DNA from: Pseudomonadota bacterium
GTDB lineage: Bacteria > Pseudomonadota > Alphaproteobacteria > Reyranellales > Reyranellaceae
Direction: 5' to 3'
NCBI GenBank assembly: GCA_020160955.1
Contig: JAIUOX010000003.1
Coordinates: 44,859 to 108,858, forward strand
DNA: 64,000 nt
Under the pieces are notes generated by a model. That model was not told the DNA's origin and ran no database searches. It was given only the letters and a program-made list of their open reading frames with translations. Shown piece by piece: positions 1 to 8,744 of the stretch (positions are counted from its first letter, which is position 1; every line of letters begins with the position of its first letter). The translations under genes and the position numbers were made by a program.

Positions 1-71
1 GCCAGGGCGATCGAGCCGCCGATCAGGCCGATGCCGATCAGCGCGACCTTGTCGAACAGCGGCTTGCTCAC
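1..71 (-). CDS. tyrC: Prephenate/arogenate dehydrogenase, N-terminal fragment
   Basis: Only the first 23 codons are in the window. The gene begins with GTG at 71, whose last bases overlap the TGA of hisC. The peptide reads MSKPLFDKVALIGIGLIGGS, where GIGLIGGS is the dinucleotide-binding loop typical of TyrA-type prephenate or arogenate dehydrogenases (tyrosine branch). Following hisC and a chorismate mutase gene, this is the usual alphaproteobacterial aromatic amino acid set. Substrate preference cannot be judged from this fragment. Confidence 0.8.
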   Translation of the reverse strand, partial: MSKPLFDKVALIGIGLIGGSIAL

Positions 72-1159
72 TTGCCGGCCGCCACGAAGCGGGCGAGCGA
101 TTCCTTCACCGCCCGCACTTCGCTCTCGGTGCCGATCGTGATGCGCAGGTGATCGGGCAGGCCGTAGCCGCCGACCATGCGCGGGATCAGCCCGTCGTTC
201 ATCATCCAGTCGTTGGCGGCGGCGGCGCGGTCCTTCGAGCCGAAGCCGACCAGCACGAAGTTGCCGACGCTGGCGCGCGGCGCCAGGCCGAGCTGGCCCA
301 GCTCGGCGGCGAGCCACGGCAGCCAGGTGTCGTTGTTGGCGCGGCTGGCGTCGGTGTGGGCGAGGTCGGCCAGCGCCGCGATGCCCGCCGCCTGCGCGGC
401 GGCGTTGACGTTGAACGGCTGGCGCAGCCGGCTCAGCACGTCGATCACGCCGGCCGGGCCGTACATCCAGCCGAGCCGCAGCCCGCCCAGCCCGTAGATC
501 TTCGAGAAGGTGCGGGTCATCACGACGTTCTCGGCGCCGTCGACCAGCTCGACGCCGGCCTCGTAGTCGTTCTTGCTGACGTACTCGGCATAGGCCGCGT
601 CGATGATCAGCAGCACGTTCTTCGGCAGGCCGGCATGCAGGCGGCGCACGTCGTCCTTGGTGACGTAGCTGCCGGTCGGGTTGTTCGGGTTGGCGAGGCA
701 GACCACGCGGGTGCGGTCGGTCACCTCGGCCAGCAGGCCGTCGATGTCGGTGCGGTAGTTCTTCTCCGGCGCGGCGACCGGCTGCGCGCCGACGCCCAGC
801 GCGTTGATCGGGTACATCATGAAGCCGTACTGGCTGTACAGCAGCTGGTCGCCCGGGCCGCAGTAGGCGCGGACCAGCAGGTTCAGGAGCTCGTCCGAGC
901 CGGCGCCGCAGACGATGCGGGCGGGATCGAGGCCGTAGTGACGGCCGATCGCGGCGCGCAGGCCGGAGCAGTCGCCGTCGGGATAGCGGTGCAGGTCGGC
1001 CGCCACCGCGGCGTAGGCCGCCATCGCCTTCGGGCTGGGACCCAGCGCGCCCTCGTTGGACGACAGCTTGGCGATGGTCTGCTTGCCCTCGACCGAGTCC
1101 TTGCCCGGCACGTAGGGCGCGATCTTCATGATGCCCGGCCGCGGGGTGAGGGCGCTCAT
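68..1159 (-). CDS. hisC: Histidinol-phosphate aminotransferase
   Basis: A 363-residue class I/II PLP aminotransferase that converts imidazole acetol phosphate to histidinol phosphate; in this context it may also transaminate aromatic keto acids. Visible marks: SSNEGALGPSP near the N-terminus, the NPNNPTG loop, the TFSKIYGLGGLR segment with the PLP-binding Lys, and RLGWMYG. The ATG at 1159 follows a clear AAGGAG ribosome site; the frame stays open far upstream, but that part overlaps the chorismate mutase gene. It overlaps tyrC by four bases and lies 17 bases after the chorismate mutase gene, so the three form one operon. Confidence 0.93.
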   Translation of the reverse strand: MSALTPRPGIMKIAPYVPGKDSVEGKQTIAKLSSNEGALGPSPKAMAAYAAVAADLHRYPDGDCSGLRAAIGRHYGLDPARIVCGAGSDELLNLLVRAYCGPGDQLLYSQYGFMMYPINALGVGAQPVAAPEKNYRTDIDGLLAEVTDRTRVVCLANPNNPTGSYVTKDDVRRLHAGLPKNVLLIIDAAYAEYVSKNDYEAGVELVDGAENVVMTRTFSKIYGLGGLRLGWMYGPAGVIDVLSRLRQPFNVNAAAQAAGIAALADLAHTDASRANNDTWLPWLAAELGQLGLAPRASVGNFVLVGFGSKDRAAAANDWMMNDGLIPRMVGGYGLPDHLRITIGTESEVRAVKESLARFVAAGK

Positions 1160-1176
1160 CGCGATCTCCTTGAACT

Positions 1177-2028
1177 TCAGGTGCGGGGCGTCGCCGGCAC
1201 GGCGTAGGCGCCGATCGACACGACGCGCCCGCTCTCGAGGCCGAGCCCGGCCTCCAGTTCGCGCAGGCGGCCGTCGCCGTCGGCGATCATGCCGGGAACC
1301 TCGACCAGGTAGTGATGCACGCCGCCCACGACCTGGTCCAGCACCGAGGTGAAGGCCGGCAGGCCGGCCTTGGTCATCGCGCCGGCGATGCGGTTGCGGC
1401 TGAGGCCGGTGGTCGACTCGACGGCGATCAGGGCGCGGTCGTCGCCCGACTCCTCGGGGTCGAGGCGGGCCAGCACGAAGGCCGAGATGCCGCGCGCGCG
1501 GGCGTTCGGCATCGCGAGGAAGGGCAGGCGGGCGATCACGTTGGGCAACGTCGCGTCCTGGCCGCCGAGCAGCGGCCACCACGCGGCGGTGTCGGCCTCG
1601 ATCGGTGCCGGCACGACGCCGATGGTCGCCGGGTTGGCGCGCACCGCGGCCAGCACCTGGGCCGGCGTGTCGTGCGGCACCAGCGGGATCTGGCAGCCGA
1701 AGTGGTCGCGCGCGAGGTCCCAGTAGCCGGGCTGGTCGTGCGGCCGGCAGATCGCGATCTTGAGCTCGGGCGTCTGCATCAGCGTGAAGGCGCACATCAT
1801 CTCGCGCCACATGCGGAAGACGGCGGCGGCGGGAAAGCGCCCGGTGTGCTTCTCCAGGCGCTGGCGCATGACCTGCGCCTCGCGGCCGGGCCGCAGCGCG
1901 ATCGAGCCGGGCTTCTTGGAGGCAGCGATCTGGTCGACCAGGTCGCTGCGGCGCCGGATCAGGCCATGGAGCTCGCCGTCGATGGCGTCGATCTCCTGGC
2001 GCAAGCTCTCGAGACTGGGGGAATCCAT
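1177..2028 (-). CDS. Chorismate mutase (AroQ) with degenerate prephenate dehydratase/ACT-like tail
   Basis: 283 residues. Residues 1-90 are an AroQ-type chorismate mutase helix bundle (LRQEIDAIDGELHGLIRRRSDLV). Residues 95-190 resemble the prephenate dehydratase fold (compare GVVPAPIE with the family's GVVPxENS), but I find no TRF catalytic motif. Residues 195-270 look like an ACT-type regulatory domain. Likely role: chorismate to prephenate, with the rest a non-catalytic, perhaps phenylalanine-sensing remnant (inference). It is the first gene of the operon with hisC and tyrC, and is divergent from metX. A P-protein retaining dehydratase activity by other residues cannot be excluded. Confidence 0.82.
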   Translation of the reverse strand: MDSPSLESLRQEIDAIDGELHGLIRRRSDLVDQIAASKKPGSIALRPGREAQVMRQRLEKHTGRFPAAAVFRMWREMMCAFTLMQTPELKIAICRPHDQPGYWDLARDHFGCQIPLVPHDTPAQVLAAVRANPATIGVVPAPIEADTAAWWPLLGGQDATLPNVIARLPFLAMPNARARGISAFVLARLDPEESGDDRALIAVESTTGLSRNRIAGAMTKAGLPAFTSVLDQVVGGVHHYLVEVPGMIADGDGRLRELEAGLGLESGRVVSIGAYAVPATPRT

Positions 2029-2106
2029 ACCGGCCGTGAAACGTGTGCGGGAGCGGCGATACTACGTCCGGCCGGCCCCCGTAAAGGCAAGAAACCGCCG
2101 GGACGC

Positions 2107-2136
2107 TTGCGCAACGGCGGCGCTGTCCGTATAGAA
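2107..2136 (+). promoter_or_regulatory. Sigma-70-type promoter of metX-metW
   Basis: TTGCGC at 2107-2112, a 17-base spacer, then TATAGA at 2130-2135. It ends a few bases before the SAM-II aptamer, so the transcript would start at about 2142, right at the aptamer's first stem. The position relative to the riboswitch is the main support. Confidence 0.65.
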
Positions 2137-2142
2137 GCGTCT

Positions 2143-2200
2143 CCGTGGAATTTGAGCCGACCGGCTTGCGACCACGTTAATCCTCGCTAAAAGGTCGGAG
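2143..2200 (+). promoter_or_regulatory. SAM-II riboswitch aptamer
   Basis: The sequence fits the SAM-II consensus closely. The first stem is CGTGG (2144-2148) with CCACG (2172-2176). The pseudoknot is CCGACC (2157-2162) with GGTCGG (2193-2198), perfect over six pairs. The conserved TTTGAGCCG, CGGCTTGC, CGTTAA and TCGCTAAAAGG segments are all present. It lies upstream of metX, a classic SAM-II target: S-adenosylmethionine binding should lower methionine synthesis. Confidence 0.95.
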
Positions 2201-2206
2201 CGCTCG

Positions 2207-2242
2207 AAAAAGCCCCCGTCCTTTACCGGTCGGGGGCTTTTT
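2207..2242 (+). terminator. Intrinsic terminator/attenuator between SAM-II and metX
   Basis: AAAAAGCCCCCG pairs with CGGGGGCTTTTT around a 12-base loop, followed by the T-run. It lies between the aptamer and the metX start, about 40 bases before the ATG, so it can act as a SAM-controlled attenuator. Confidence 0.85.
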
Positions 2243-2282
2243 CGTCGGTCCGGGGCATTTCCGGGCTGGCCGAGGAGAGGAC

Positions 2283-3488
2283 ATGGAGGCGACGATCGTC
2301 CCGCCGACCGCCGGCGGGCCGCTGCCCGAGGGCCTGGCCGAGGTCGAGCGCAAGGCGCTGGCGCGATGTCGCCACGCGGTCCTGGGCGTCGACCGTCCGC
2401 TGCGCCTCGATTGCGGCGTCGAGCTCGGCCCGTACCGGGTGGCCTACCAGACCTACGGCACGCTCAATGCCGACAAGTCGAACGCCGTCCTGATCTGCCA
2501 TGCGCTGACCGGCGACCAGTTCGTCGTCGAGCAGCACCCGGTGACCGGCAAGGAAGGCTGGTGGGACCGCCTGGTCGGGGCCGGCAAGATCCTCGACCCG
2601 GCCCGCTACTTCATCATCTGCGTCAACGTGCTGGGCGGCTGCATGGGCAGCACCGGGCCACTCGACCGCGACGCGGCGGGCAAGCCCTGGAACCTCGGCT
2701 TCCCGGTGGTGACGATCGGCGACATGGTGCGCGCGCAGGCGGCGCTGCTCGACCATCTCGGCATTCCCGACCTGTTCTGCGTGATCGGCGGCTCGATGGG
2801 CGGCATGCAGGTGCTCGAGTGGGCGGCCAGCTTTCCGAAGCGGGTGTTCTCGGCCGTGCCGATCGCCTGCGCGGCGCGCCACTCGGCGCAGAACATCGCG
2901 TTCCACGAGGTCGGGCGGCAGGCGATCATGGCCGACCCCGAGTGGAAGAAGGGCGACTACCGCCTGCACGACACGCTGCCGCGGCACGGGCTGGCGGTGG
3001 CGCGCATGACGGCGCACATCACCTACCTCTCGGAGCAGGCGCTGCAGCGCAAGTTCGGCCGTTCGCTGCAGGACCGCGACGCGGTGCGCTTCGGCTTCGA
3101 CGCCGACTTCCAGGTCGAGAGCTACCTGCGCCACCAGGGCTCGACCTTCGTCGACCGCTTCGACGCCAACAGCTACCTCTACATCACCCGCGCCATGGAC
3201 TACTTCGACCTCGCCGCGGCGCATGGCGGCGTGCTGGCCAATGCCTTCAAGGGCTCGGCGACCCGGTTCTGCCTGTTCTCCTTCACCAGCGACTGGCTGT
3301 TCCCGACGCGCGAGAGCCGGCTGGTGGTGCATGCGCTGAACGCGGCGGCGGCCAACGTGTCGTTCGTCGAGATCGAGAGCGACAAGGGCCACGACGCGTT
3401 CCTGCTCGACGAGCCGGAGATGTTCCGCACGCTTTCGGGCTTCCTCAAGGGTGCGGCCGCGGTGCGCGGCCTGAAGGAGGCGTCGTGA
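2283..3488 (+). CDS. metX: Homoserine O-acetyltransferase
   Basis: A 401-residue alpha/beta hydrolase-fold acyltransferase that activates L-homoserine for methionine synthesis in the cytoplasm. The nucleophile elbow GGSMGGM holds Ser171. Asp337 (FTSDWLFP) and His370 (DKGHDAFL) complete the triad. [10 protein letters not shown], the family's substrate loop, is present. The ATG follows GAGGAGAGG. Upstream lie the SAM-II riboswitch and terminator; downstream metW overlaps by four bases. Acetyl versus succinyl specificity was not tested, but the sequence is of MetX type. Confidence 0.95.
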   Translation: MEATIVPPTAGGPLPEGLAEVERKALARCRHAVLGVDRPLRLDCGVELGPYRVAYQTYGTLNADKSNAVLICHALTGDQFVVEQHPVTGKEGWWDRLVGAGKILDPARYFIICVNVLGGCMGSTGPLDRDAAGKPWNLGFPVVTIGDMVRAQAALLDHLGIPDLFCVIGGSMGGMQVLEWAASFPKRVFSAVPIACAARHSAQNIAFHEVGRQAIMADPEWKKGDYRLHDTLPRHGLAVARMTAHITYLSEQALQRKFGRSLQDRDAVRFGFDADFQVESYLRHQGSTFVDRFDANSYLYITRAMDYFDLAAAHGGVLANAFKGSATRFCLFSFTSDWLFPTRESRLVVHALNAAAANVSFVEIESDKGHDAFLLDEPEMFRTLSGFLKGAAAVRGLKEAS

Positions 3489-4093
3489 CCGCTGCTGCCA
3501 TCCGCGTCGACCTGCAGGTCATCGCCGACATGGTCGAGCCGGCGACGCGCGCGCTCGACGTCGGCTGCGGCTACGGCGAACTGCTGGCCTACCTGGTGAA
3601 CTTCAAGCGCGCCGATGCGCGCGGCATGGAGCTCAGCCAGGCCGGCGTGAACGCCTGCGTCGCCAATGGCCTGTCGGTGATCCAGGGCGACGCCGACTCC
3701 GACCTGCGCGACTACCCGGACGACGCGTTCGACTACGTCATCCTCAGCCAGACGCTGCAGGCGACGCGCGAGCCGCGCGAGGTGCTGCGCCAGATGCTGC
3801 GGGTCGGCCGCCACGCCATCGTGTCGTTCCCGAACTTCGCCCACTGGCAGGTGCGGCTGCGGCTGGTGTTCGGCGGGCGCATGCCGGAGACGCCGTCGCT
3901 GCCGCACAAGTGGTACGACACGCCGAACATCCACCTGTGCAGCATCGACGACTTCCGCGGCCTGTGCCGCGACATGGGCGTCAAGATCGAGCGGGCGATC
4001 GTGCTGAACCGCAACAGCCGGCCGATCAATTACCCGCCGCTGCTCGCCAACCTGGTGGGCGAGCAGGCCGTGTTCATGCTGAAGCGCGGCTGA
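3485..4093 (+). CDS. metW: MetW methyltransferase-like protein of methionine biosynthesis
   Basis: 202 residues, starting with GTG at 3485 inside the metX stop (GTGA overlap). A class I SAM-dependent methyltransferase fold with the glycine-rich motif [12 protein letters not shown] near residue 25. MetW is the regular partner of MetX in proteobacteria and is needed for, or stimulates, homoserine acetylation; its methyl acceptor, if any, is not established. Co-translation with metX places it under the same SAM-II control. Confidence 0.93.
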   Translation: MTAAAIRVDLQVIADMVEPATRALDVGCGYGELLAYLVNFKRADARGMELSQAGVNACVANGLSVIQGDADSDLRDYPDDAFDYVILSQTLQATREPREVLRQMLRVGRHAIVSFPNFAHWQVRLRLVFGGRMPETPSLPHKWYDTPNIHLCSIDDFRGLCRDMGVKIERAIVLNRNSRPINYPPLLANLVGEQAVFMLKRG

Positions 4094-4097
4094 CGCT

Positions 4098-4532
4098 TCA
4101 ACGCGGAACGGGGCGGCGGTAGTTCGCCTCGATCGCGTCCTCGCGCTGCTTCACGAAGCCGTGCCGCTCGTAGAAGCGGCCGGCCGGGCTGCCCTGCAGC
4201 ACGTCGAGTTCGACCGGCAGGCCGAGCGCGTCGGCCTCGGCCAGCAGCCCTTTCAGGATCGCCGTGCCGAGCCCCGAATTGTGCAGCCGGCGGTCGAGGT
4301 AGAACGAATCGATCTTCACCTCGGCCGCGCCGACGCGGAAGCCGACGCAGCCGACCCGCTGTCCGCCGATCGTCAGCCGGCGCAGGCCCGGCTCGTCGAA
4401 GTGGCCGCGGAAGATGCGGCGGGCGCGCTCGGGATGGAAGCGGCCGACGCGCTCGAGGTGCTCGCGCATGACCTCGATGCGGAGCGCCAGCAGCGGCTCG
4501 AAGTCGGCCTCCTCGACCGGCTCGAAGCGCAC
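4098..4532 (-). CDS. GNAT-family N-acetyltransferase
   Basis: 144 residues. The acetyl-CoA-binding core is seen as SGLGTAILKGLLAEA followed by the typical C-terminal FYERHGFV strand-turn. I chose GTG at 4532, one base after the stop of the YbaK gene; the longer open frame upstream overlaps that gene and lacks family likeness. No strong ribosome site, which suggests translational coupling to the upstream gene. Acceptor substrate unknown. Confidence 0.75.
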   Translation of the reverse strand: MRFEPVEEADFEPLLALRIEVMREHLERVGRFHPERARRIFRGHFDEPGLRRLTIGGQRVGCVGFRVGAAEVKIDSFYLDRRLHNSGLGTAILKGLLAEADALGLPVELDVLQGSPAGRFYERHGFVKQREDAIEANYRRPVPR

Positions 4533-4533
4533 C

Positions 4534-5019
4534 TCAGGAGGCGGCAATCCGGGCGATCCGCGGCTTGGCCACCGCCAGCCAGTCCTTCGTGTCGAGTTCC
4601 ATCGAGCGGTCGAGCCGGCCGGCATTGAAGAACAGCGTGTCGTTGGCCAGCAGGTCCTGCTCGACCACGATGGCCAGCGCCGGGTTCAGCGCGAACGGCG
4701 GCACCGCGCCCATGACGCAGCCGGTCAGTTCCTGCGCCGTCTCCGGGCTGGCGAAGCCGCACTTGCGCGCCTCGAACAGCGCGGCGACCGCGGCGAAGTC
4801 GAGCTTGCGGCTGCCCGGCAGGATGGCCAGCACGGCGCGCTTGCCGCCGCCGCCGCCCCGCACGTCCAGCACCATCGCCTTGGCGGCCTGGTCGGGCCGG
4901 TTGCCGCGGATCACGCTGATCGCCTCCGAGCGGCCCTCGGCCTCGTGCTCGATGACGCGGAACTTCGCGCCGGACTCGGTCAGCAGCGCGACCAGCCGGT
5001 CGAACACCTCACCGGCCAC
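4534..5019 (-). CDS. YbaK/EbsC-type aminoacyl-tRNA deacylase domain protein
   Basis: 161 residues. Family marks: IEHEAEGRSEA near the start, the conserved Lys in QAAKAMVLD, the LPGSRKLDF segment and GCVMGAVPPF. These domains (YbaK, ProXp, Cys-tRNA(Pro) deacylases) hydrolyse mischarged aminoacyl-tRNA; which one is served here is not visible. The GTG start at 5019 overlaps the end of the upstream dehydrogenase by 11 bases and is followed at once by the GNAT gene, so the three are probably one transcript. Confidence 0.8.
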   Translation of the reverse strand: MAGEVFDRLVALLTESGAKFRVIEHEAEGRSEAISVIRGNRPDQAAKAMVLDVRGGGGGKRAVLAILPGSRKLDFAAVAALFEARKCGFASPETAQELTGCVMGAVPPFALNPALAIVVEQDLLANDTLFFNAGRLDRSMELDTKDWLAVAKPRIARIAAS

Positions 5020-5941
5020 GGATGACCTGCTCCGACAGGATCGTGATCGCCTGCTCGAGGTCCGGCACCTGGCCGTCGGCGGGCGCGATGCCGGCATCGA
5101 CGGTGCGGCGGTGGCTGCGCTCGATGGTCTCGGTCATCAGCGGCGTGACGCCGGTCTCGCGCAGCGTGCGGCCGACCAGCCCCATCTCCTCCCAGCGCCG
5201 GTGAGCATGCACGATGTGGGTCTGCACCAGCATTGCCACGAAGTTGGCGAAGCCGATGTCGTCGACGTCGCCCATGCAGCCCATCACCTCGTCGAGGATG
5301 CCCTGGCGCTGCGCCGTGACGTAAGCCTCGACGCCCAGCGCCTCGACGCCCTTGATCAGCACGCTGCGGATCATCTTCACCGCCGAGGCGCTGCCGGGCT
5401 TGCGGCCGAGCACGGTGGCGACGAAGCCGTTGTCGTTCATCCAGGCAACGACCGGCTCGACGTCCTCGCCGGCCACCAGCATCGGCGCCTTGATGCCCTG
5501 CTTGAAGAAGCCGCCCATCACCGCGATGTCGATGTAGCGCCCGCCGGCCGCCTCGATCGGCGCACGGTCCTCGTCCGACATCTTGCCGGTGATGGTGCAG
5601 AGGTCGAGGTAGTGCGCGCCCTTCTTGAGCAGCGGCGCCGCCGCGGTCGCGGCCTCGAGCGCGAACTCGCCCTGCACCGCGCAGATCACCAGGTCGGCCT
5701 CGCGCAGCGCCTCGCCGTAGGTGCCCTCGATCGCGACGTCGAGTCGGCGCGCCTCGCGGCCCAGCGCGGTGCCGCGGGCGTCCTTGTCGAGCGCGGTGTC
5801 GATGGCGATGACGCGGCGCGGGGCGTTGTCGCCGGGCCGCGCGGTGCCGCGCCAACCGCCCTCGCCGCACAGTCCGCGGGCGATCGCCGACCCGGCCTCG
5901 CCAAAGCCCAGCAGCGCGATGACGCGCGGTGACACCGACAT
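5009..5941 (-). CDS. NAD(P)-dependent dehydrogenase of the 6PGDH/3-HIBDH group with DUF1932 C-terminus
   Basis: 310 residues. An N-terminal Rossmann fold opens with LLGFGEAGSAIARGL, and GGRYIDIAVMGGFF matches the substrate loop of beta-hydroxyacid dehydrogenases. The C-terminal all-helical half has the look of DUF1932. Substrate is unknown; relatives oxidise hydroxyacid-like compounds. The ATG at 5941 has only a weak ribosome site (GAAAGAGA). It overlaps the YbaK-like gene by 11 bases and follows the methyltransferase gene by 28 bases on the same strand. Confidence 0.8.
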   Translation of the reverse strand: MSVSPRVIALLGFGEAGSAIARGLCGEGGWRGTARPGDNAPRRVIAIDTALDKDARGTALGREARRLDVAIEGTYGEALREADLVICAVQGEFALEAATAAAPLLKKGAHYLDLCTITGKMSDEDRAPIEAAGGRYIDIAVMGGFFKQGIKAPMLVAGEDVEPVVAWMNDNGFVATVLGRKPGSASAVKMIRSVLIKGVEALGVEAYVTAQRQGILDEVMGCMGDVDDIGFANFVAMLVQTHIVHAHRRWEEMGLVGRTLRETGVTPLMTETIERSHRRTVDAGIAPADGQVPDLEQAITILSEQVIRGR

Positions 5942-5969
5942 GGGATTCTCTTTCAGGAAGGACGTTGCG

Positions 5970-6746
5970 TCAGGACGCCGGCGCCTCGCCGTCGCCGGCA
6001 TTGCGCGCGGCCTGGGTGTCGCGCGAACTGGCGACCCGCAGCTTGGGCCGCACCACGACCAGCCCCGGCGCCGCCGTCCGCTCGGCGATGCCGGCATAGA
6101 GCTGCTTGCCGGCCTCGATCACGGTGACGCCGGCGAAGCGGCCGAGCCAGCGATGGCCGAAGCGCTCGACCGCCGGCGCCATGCGCAGCATCACCCGCGA
6201 GCGGGTCGGCGGCATGAACAGCGCGCGCGACTGGCGCATCGGCGCGAACATGTTGGCGCGCAGCAGCGCGGCCAGCTGGCCGGGCGAATAGGGATGGCCC
6301 TGGTAGAACGGCGAGCGGTCGATCTGCGACCACAGGCCGGCGCGGGTCGGCGCCACGGTCACGAGGCGGCCGCCGTCGGCCATCACGCGCCAGATCTCGC
6401 GCAGCATCGGGCGGACCTGCTCGGTGCTCTCGACGGCATGGACCAGCAGGACGCGGTCGACCGAGCGGTCGGGCAGCGGCAGGTCGTTCTCGTCGACCAG
6501 CGCCGTGAGGTTGCGGCCCTCGCGCGGCCAGCGGGTGACGCCCTGCTGGGCCGGCATGAAGGCCAGCGTGCGCGCCGCCTCCTCGCGGAACGGCCGCAGG
6601 AACGGCGTGGCATAGCCCAGCCCCAGCACGGTCTCGCCGCGCACGTTCGGCCAGACCTCGCGCAGGCGGGCGCGCAGCAGCCGCACCGTCATCTGGCCGA
6701 GCGTGCTGCCGTAGAACTCGTTGAGATCGAGGACGTCCGTCCACAT
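5970..6746 (-). CDS. Class I SAM-dependent methyltransferase-like protein
   Basis: 258 residues. A Methyltransf_11-like core: VLGLGYATPF replaces the usual VLDxGxGxG, the acidic loop is DENDLPLPDRSVDRVLLVH, and EIWRVMADGGRLVTVAP follows. The altered glycine loop suggests weak or changed SAM binding. This gene is regularly found divergent from gloB in Alphaproteobacteria, as here with an 83-base shared upstream region. Function unknown. Confidence 0.78.
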   Translation of the reverse strand: MWTDVLDLNEFYGSTLGQMTVRLLRARLREVWPNVRGETVLGLGYATPFLRPFREEAARTLAFMPAQQGVTRWPREGRNLTALVDENDLPLPDRSVDRVLLVHAVESTEQVRPMLREIWRVMADGGRLVTVAPTRAGLWSQIDRSPFYQGHPYSPGQLAALLRANMFAPMRQSRALFMPPTRSRVMLRMAPAVERFGHRWLGRFAGVTVIEAGKQLYAGIAERTAAPGLVVVRPKLRVASSRDTQAARNAGDGEAPAS

Positions 6747-6829
6747 ATCGCCAGTGTAGCAGAAACCCCTGCCGCCCGGCCATCGGTCGGCCCCGCGACA
6801 ACCCCGAACGGCTCTGTTAGCGTGAAAAT

Positions 6830-7603
6830 ATGAGCACCACCCTAGACATCGTCCGTATCCCGGTCCTGAACGACAATTACGTGTGGTTGATGCGCGAGCC
6901 GCAGAGCGGAGCGGTCGGCGTGGTCGATCCTGCCGTGGCCGGCCCGGTGCTGGCCGAGGCCGAGAAGCGCCGCTGGAAGATCACCCACATCCTGAACACG
7001 CACCACCACGGCGACCACGTCGGCGGCAACCGCGAGATCAAGGAAGCGACCGGCTGCACCATCGTCGGCGCGCGCCGTGACCGCGCCCGCATCCCCGGAA
7101 TCGATGTCGAGGTCGATGACGGCGACCGCTACCGCTTCGGCGAGGCCGAGGCCGAGGTCTTCTTCGTGCCCGGCCACACCAGCGGCCACATCGCCTTCGC
7201 CTTCCGCGAGCAGAAGGCGCTGTTCTGCGGCGACACGCTGTTCGCGCTGGGCTGCGGCCGCATGTTCGAGGGCACGCCGCAGCAGATGTGGGGCTCGCTC
7301 GCCCGCCTGCGGGCGCTGCCCGACGACATGCGCGTCTACTGCGCCCATGAATACACCCAGTCGAACGCCCGCTTCGCGGTGACGCTCGAGACCGGCAACG
7401 CCAAGCTGCTCGAGCGCGCGAAGGCGATCGACGCGGCGCGCGGCCGCGGCGAGCCGACGGTGCCGTCGCTGCTCGGCGAGGAGAAGGCGACCAACCCGTT
7501 CCTGCGCGCCGACGTGCCGGCGGTGCAGGCCGCGGTCGGCCTGGCCGGCAAGGACCCGGCGGCGGTGTTCGCCGAGGTCCGTCACCGCAAGGACGTGTTC
7601 TAG
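6830..7603 (+). CDS. gloB: Hydroxyacylglutathione hydrolase (glyoxalase II)
   Basis: 257 residues, the family's usual length. Metallo-beta-lactamase fold with THHHGDH at residues 57-63 binding the two metals, FFVPGHTSGHIAF and CGDTLFALGCGRMFEG, and YCAHEYT towards the C-terminal HAGH domain. It hydrolyses S-lactoylglutathione to lactate and glutathione in methylglyoxal detoxification, in the cytoplasm. It stands alone on the plus strand, facing the MFS gene. Confidence 0.95.
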   Translation: MSTTLDIVRIPVLNDNYVWLMREPQSGAVGVVDPAVAGPVLAEAEKRRWKITHILNTHHHGDHVGGNREIKEATGCTIVGARRDRARIPGIDVEVDDGDRYRFGEAEAEVFFVPGHTSGHIAFAFREQKALFCGDTLFALGCGRMFEGTPQQMWGSLARLRALPDDMRVYCAHEYTQSNARFAVTLETGNAKLLERAKAIDAARGRGEPTVPSLLGEEKATNPFLRADVPAVQAAVGLAGKDPAAVFAEVRHRKDVF

Positions 7604-7618
7604 CGCCGGACCGTCCGG

Positions 7619-8743
7619 CTAGCGCCGAACCAGACAGAAGAACGCGCCCAGCATCAGCAGGGCGGCCAGCGCCGCGTAGAGCGGCGTCTGCGGCACGTTG
7701 AGGAACAGCCACGGCGCCGACAGCGGGCCGGCGGCGGCGCCGAAGTCGCGCCACGTCGAGTAACTGGCCTGCGACGACAGCACGCTGGCCTTGCTGCGTT
7801 CCAGCACCAGCACCGGGACCAGCGTGTTGAACATGCCGCGCGTCATCACGATCGCCAGCGCGCCCAGCACCTCGCGGTCGAGCGCGATCAGCACGAAGCC
7901 GGCGATCAGCAGCACGGCGTTGACGATCGACACGCGGCCGGCGCCGAAGCGGTCGCCGATCCAGCCGCCCAGCGGCCCGGTCGTCACCTCGACCAGCCAG
8001 CGCAGCGCCAGCAGGATCGCGGTGGCGAGCAGCGGCGGCACCGCGGTGATCGAGTCCTTCATCAGGAAGGCGAGCGTCAGCAGGAACACGCCATCGCTGG
8101 TGAAGCCGAGCAGGAAGCCCCACGCCTCGAGGCGGTGCGGCACCGGCAGCCGGAAGCCGCGATGCTCGGTCGGCGTGCGCGGCAGGCGGGGCAGCAGCAC
8201 GGCGCCGACCAGCGAGATCACGGTGAGGCCGCCCAGCAGCAGGAAGGTTGGGCGTGGCCCGATCTGCAGGGCGACCCAGGCGCCGCCGACCAGCGACATC
8301 GCCTGCACGACCCCGATCGCCGCCCGGCTGGCGCCGACCCGCTTGCCGGCGTTGGCGCGGTCCGAGACCGCGTAGGACAGGGTGGCGAGGTTCAGCGAGG
8401 CATAGGAGATGCCCCACATCATGCGGGCCACGACCTGCACCGCCTCGCTGTCGACCAGCCCGTAGAGCGTGGTCGAGACGGCCGAGCCGACGGCGGCGCC
8501 GACCATCATCGCCTTCGGCCCGACGCGTTCGCCAAGCGCCGCGGCGCCCGAGTTGGCGAGCAGCCGGACCCAGCGGTTGAGCGACAGCAGCACGCCGACC
8601 ATGGCGAGGCTGACGCCGAACGCCTCGTGGTAGAGCGGCAGCACGGCATAGAGCAGCGTGTCGCCGATCATCGCGACGGCGATCACCAGCCCCGGCAGCG
8701 CCATGCCGGCCGGGGCGGACGGCCGGGCGGAGGCCGCCGTCAC
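7619..8743 (-). CDS. Major facilitator superfamily transporter
   Basis: 374 residues with about 11-12 hydrophobic segments and an inter-domain break near residue 190. The MFS loop motif appears as SLNRWVRLLANSGAAALGERVGPK after helix 2 and again as GPLGGWIGDRFG in the second half. Inner-membrane carrier, probably an exporter of small molecules; substrate unknown. The GTG at 8743 overlaps the end of the esterase region on the same strand; a later ATG (residue 14) is an alternative start. Confidence 0.82.
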   Translation of the reverse strand: MTAASARPSAPAGMALPGLVIAVAMIGDTLLYAVLPLYHEAFGVSLAMVGVLLSLNRWVRLLANSGAAALGERVGPKAMMVGAAVGSAVSTTLYGLVDSEAVQVVARMMWGISYASLNLATLSYAVSDRANAGKRVGASRAAIGVVQAMSLVGGAWVALQIGPRPTFLLLGGLTVISLVGAVLLPRLPRTPTEHRGFRLPVPHRLEAWGFLLGFTSDGVFLLTLAFLMKDSITAVPPLLATAILLALRWLVEVTTGPLGGWIGDRFGAGRVSIVNAVLLIAGFVLIALDREVLGALAIVMTRGMFNTLVPVLVLERSKASVLSSQASYSTWRDFGAAAGPLSAPWLFLNVPQTPLYAALAALLMLGAFFCLVRR

Positions 8744-8744
8744 C

